A stretch of DNA of 34,542 nt from an uncultured bacterium (lineage in GTDB: Bacteria > Actinomycetota > Coriobacteriia > Coriobacteriales > Coriobacteriaceae), in contig CAJMRE010000022.1 in the NCBI GenBank assembly GCA_905215755.1, forward strand, positions 1 through 34,542. The letters are read 5' to 3'. Shown here piece after piece: positions 32,321 through 34,542 of this stretch (position 1 is its first letter; every line of letters begins with the position of its first letter). A program made the position numbers and the translations under genes. The notes under the pieces were generated by a model that worked only from the letters and a program-made list of their open reading frames with translations, searched no databases and had not been told where the DNA came from.

Positions 32321-33538
32321 ATGGATAGCGATGCCAAGCTGAACATCTTGACTGGGGCCCTGGCTGCTGCCGGGGCCTCGGCATTGGCAATCGATGCGCG
32401 TGGGGACGTCGCGATCTCGACCGTGAATGACGCGGCGCTTGAGCGGGATGTGGCGGCTTTTGTCGCCGAGCGCCTCGACCGTATAGGAGACGGCGCGCGT
32501 CTGGTTATGGGGCGTGCGGGTACGCGCCTGAGCCTGACCGTTCGCCCCACCGACAAAGAGGGCGGGGGCCTTTGGGTCGTCGTGGTCCGCGAGGTGCGCG
32601 GTGCCGCGGCGCATGCGGGCATCGAGTGGCTCAACGCCGACGAAGTTGAGGTCCGCTATGAATCGAGCGCGTACGGCATCGTTGAGGGGGCGGCCTCGGT
32701 GGCTGTACCGGTTACCGAGAGCTATGCGCGCGGCGTGCCCCTTATGCTCGAGGGCGAGCTGGGAGCGGGTCAGGTCGAGATTGCCAAGCGCCTCTATCTG
32801 GATGGCCCTTTTGTCGATCAGCCCTTTGTTTCCGTCGCGCTCGATGAACTCACCGATCGCGGTTGGCGCCATGTGCTCAAAAGCTCCGAATCGCCGCTGT
32901 TCCAAACGGGGCTGACACTTTGCATTGAGGGCTGGAATGCGGTTGGCCCCCAGCGCCTCCGCGAGCTGGTCTCCACGATGACCGACACCGCGTTGGCGAC
33001 GCGCTGCCATGTGGTGCTGACGGCGAATGACATGCCGGGCGGCAGCGAAAGTGATCAAGCCGCCTTTGTGACCGAGCGCTTCGCCTGTGCGGTGAGCGTG
33101 GCGCCGGCAATCGCCGAGCAGGGAGCCGCGTCGACGAAGGTCGCGCGCTATTTGGAATATCTCGCTGATGCATTTGGGACGGCAGCGCCCACGCTGTCTG
33201 CCACGGCGACGAAGACGCTCGATGCTTACCGCTGGCCGCGCAATTATCTGCAGCTCCGCGAGGTCTCGGAACGACTGTATATATTGGTGGGGGCGGGCAC
33301 GGTGGACCGCGCTGTGGCGGAGGAAGTGCTCGCCCAAGAGGACGTGATTAAGACCGCAACCTTTGGCGCCCCGACACTCGAAAGCGACCTGTATATTCTG
33401 CGACCGCTGGCCGATACCGAGCGAGATATCGCGCATCTGGTTGTAGACCATCTCCACGGTAACCGAACCCGTGCGGCGGAGGTGCTGGGCATAAGCCGTA
33501 CAACGCTGTGGCGCTTGCTGAAGGACGATGACCGTTGA
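32321..33538 (+). CDS. Degenerate NtrC-like regulator with Fis-type HTH
   Basis: A 405-residue protein. The C-terminus (about residues 378-402, NRTRAAEVLGISRTTLWRLLK) is a clear Fis-family HTH, as in sigma-54 activators. Upstream, MLEGELGAGQVEIAKRLYLDG matches the region around the AAA+ Walker A but reads GELGAGQ: the ATP-binding lysine is missing. RWPRNYLQLREV matches the WPGNVREL block. I see no GAFTGA loop for contacting sigma-54 and no clear Walker B. It therefore probably binds DNA without ATP-driven remodelling. The ~130-residue N-terminal part is unrecognised (possible sensor). ATG 32321 has AGGGG upstream. Confidence 0.75.
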   Translation: MDSDAKLNILTGALAAAGASALAIDARGDVAISTVNDAALERDVAAFVAERLDRIGDGARLVMGRAGTRLSLTVRPTDKEGGGLWVVVVREVRGAAAHAGIEWLNADEVEVRYESSAYGIVEGAASVAVPVTESYARGVPLMLEGELGAGQVEIAKRLYLDGPFVDQPFVSVALDELTDRGWRHVLKSSESPLFQTGLTLCIEGWNAVGPQRLRELVSTMTDTALATRCHVVLTANDMPGGSESDQAAFVTERFACAVSVAPAIAEQGAASTKVARYLEYLADAFGTAAPTLSATATKTLDAYRWPRNYLQLREVSERLYILVGAGTVDRAVAEEVLAQEDVIKTATFGAPTLESDLYILRPLADTERDIAHLVVDHLHGNRTRAAEVLGISRTTLWRLLKDDDR

Positions 33539-33622
33539 GCGAGGCGCCCGTGACCGCGCGCGACGCGTGTGCTACAGTCCAAAGCGTTATTGTTTCGATT
33601 TGGTTACGGCGTGCGAGGGCAT

Positions 33623-34198
33623 ATGGCTGAGACTTCAAAACCGAGCCGCAGAAGGCGGAGTGCCGCGCCGGTCAACCGACGCACAACATCGGTGACGTGG
33701 GGTAAACACGCCTCGGGGTTTGATGGCTCGTTCAAGCGCACTAAATACGGCTATCCTTCGGCAAGCGCCCGCTTGGCAATGCAGGCAGAGTCCTCGCTGT
33801 GGGGCCGCAAACGCGTGGTGGGCTCAAAGCTCAAGCACGACGGAACGCTCGGTTACATCAGCCGCGGGGCGGCTCGCCGCAGTGGGCTCAATCCTGCTGG
33901 TTGGCATCGTTATGTGCCGATCGTGGCCGTCGTTGCGGTGATCGTCATCGCACTCGCTGCGCTTGGCTACGCCGGCGGTGGCGCCAACTTGGACGCAGTG
34001 TTTAAATCGCCCGAGCTCGCGCATGCAGGCACAGAAGTTGTCGAGGGCGCTCAGACCCAGATGGGCGTCGCGCCCCAGCGCGGCATCGTTGCGGCGGCCT
34101 CCACCATCGCCGATGCGCAAAAGGACGAGGACGAACAAGGCAGCGAAGCCGAAACGACTCACACGAACGAAACGACGACAACGGCGACGTCAATATAA
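33623..34198 (+). CDS. Hypothetical single-pass membrane protein
   Basis: A 191-residue protein. The first ~100 residues are strongly basic (KPSRRRRSAAPVNRR, later KHASGFDGSFKRTKYG). One transmembrane helix (about 108-130, VPIVAVVAVIVIALAALGYA) follows, then an acidic, Glu/Thr-rich tail to the end. The basic side predicts a cytoplasmic N-terminus. The ATG at 33623 (MAETSKPS) was chosen over 33569 because GAGGG precedes it, though closely. No domain family was recognised. Confidence 0.72.
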   Translation: MAETSKPSRRRRSAAPVNRRTTSVTWGKHASGFDGSFKRTKYGYPSASARLAMQAESSLWGRKRVVGSKLKHDGTLGYISRGAARRSGLNPAGWHRYVPIVAVVAVIVIALAALGYAGGGANLDAVFKSPELAHAGTEVVEGAQTQMGVAPQRGIVAAASTIADAQKDEDEQGSEAETTHTNETTTTATSI

Positions 34199-34245
34199 GT
34201 TGCGAGCGGGACAGCAAATTTTGGACGGGGCCTTTCAGCGGGTCC

Positions 34246-34263
34246 GCCGTTCGTTAGAACGGC
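34246..34263. terminator. Short hairpin between convergent genes
   Basis: GCCGTTC (34246-34252) pairs with GAACGGC (34257-34263) around GTTA. It lies between the hypothetical gene and the nitroreductase gene. There is no T run, so the function is weakly supported. Confidence 0.45.
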
Positions 34264-34271
34264 AGAACTAA

Positions 34272-34542
34272 TTACCTTACGTACACCACGTTGTCGCGGC
34301 GCGGCTTTGCCTCGGGTAGCGTGTCCTCGGCGTAGCCCAGAATGCAGTGACCGACACCGCGCAGACTGCCGTCGGCGGGCAGGCCCCAACTGGCCAGCAG
34401 CTCCAGGCCCTCGGGCGAGTCAAAGACCTCGTGCGCGCGGTGAATCCAGCACGAATCGACACCCAGTGCATAGGCGGCGTTGAGCAAGTTGCCCATGGCG
34501 AGCGAGCCGTCTTCCAGATGTGTGGGCACGCTGCGGTCAACC
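34272..34542 (-). CDS. Nitroreductase-family protein, C-terminal part
   Basis: The gene enters from the right edge, so only about the last 90 residues are present and the true start is outside the window. The visible part VDRSVPTHLEDGSLAMGNLL, then GVDSCWIHRAHEVFDSPEG, is the FMN-binding C-terminal half typical of small nitroreductases, ending in EAKPRRDNVVYVR. These flavoenzymes reduce nitro or quinone compounds with NAD(P)H; the physiological substrate is unknown. Confidence 0.85.
   Translation of the reverse strand, partial: VDRSVPTHLEDGSLAMGNLLNAAYALGVDSCWIHRAHEVFDSPEGLELLASWGLPADGSLRGVGHCILGYAEDTLPEAKPRRDNVVYVR

Noticed and set aside
1..34542. Insertion sequence, prophage, rRNA or tRNA gene
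   Set aside because: No transposase, integrase, phage or rRNA-like sequence was recognised, and none of the hairpins forms a tRNA cloverleaf by eye.

Overview
The window looks like a piece of a high-GC Gram-positive chromosome, most probably a gut Coriobacteriia member close to Collinsella. This is inferred from the codon bias, the gene order tilS-hpt-ftsH, the elongation-factor-G-like GTPase, the many LacI/GntR-controlled sugar genes and the short palindromic repeats. I could not run a database search, so the genus is a judgement. No rRNA, tRNA, CRISPR array, prophage or transposase gene is visible.

Layout. 0-2.2 kb: a small membrane-anchored hypothetical protein, a divergent hsp20 with inverted TGAGTCAA-type sites, and a WalJ/YycJ-type metallo-beta-lactamase-fold hydrolase. 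2.2-6.6 kb: the housekeeping block tilS, hpt, ftsH. 6.7-10.5 kb: a PLP aminotransferase, a PHP-domain phosphoesterase and an RlmCD/RumA-type rRNA m5U methyltransferase with an Fe-S cysteine motif. 10.6-13.1 kb: a polar amino-acid ABC transporter operon (lipoprotein, permease, ATPase) behind a clear promoter with repeated TAAAGTG half-sites and a 139-bp nested inverted-repeat element. 13.4-16.6 kb: an EF-G-like GTPase with altered G3/G4 motifs and a secreted or anchored DNA/RNA non-specific endonuclease.

16.7-24.1 kb is the most coherent accessory system. A LacI regulator is divergent from PTS IIBC, a GatZ/KbaZ-family protein, a transaldolase, the two halves of a split transketolase, and PTS IIA. 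It imports and phosphorylates a sugar and feeds the non-oxidative pentose-phosphate pathway. The GatZ/KbaZ protein has no GatY/KbaY aldolase partner here, so it may be a sugar-phosphate 4-epimerase or another uncharacterised enzyme. The IIBC-gatZ spacer can form an unusual hairpin whose loop is complementary to downstream sequence, and there is a terminator inside the operon.

24.1-24.9 kb is gene-free and repeat-rich. It has two copies of a dispersed ~50-bp palindromic repeat and a cluster of seven exact TTAGAGAG motifs centred on a 66-bp near-perfect palindrome. 24.9-30.8 kb holds an orphan larE, a HAD phosphatase, a second LacI regulator, glmS with a 10-bp-arm operator-like palindrome, and a GntR regulator whose stop codon is supplied by another copy of the dispersed repeat. 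31.0-34.5 kb holds a YeiH-family exporter, a 5x7-bp tandem repeat, a degenerate NtrC-like regulator lacking the Walker A lysine, a membrane-anchored hypothetical protein and the 3' end of a nitroreductase gene that runs off the window.
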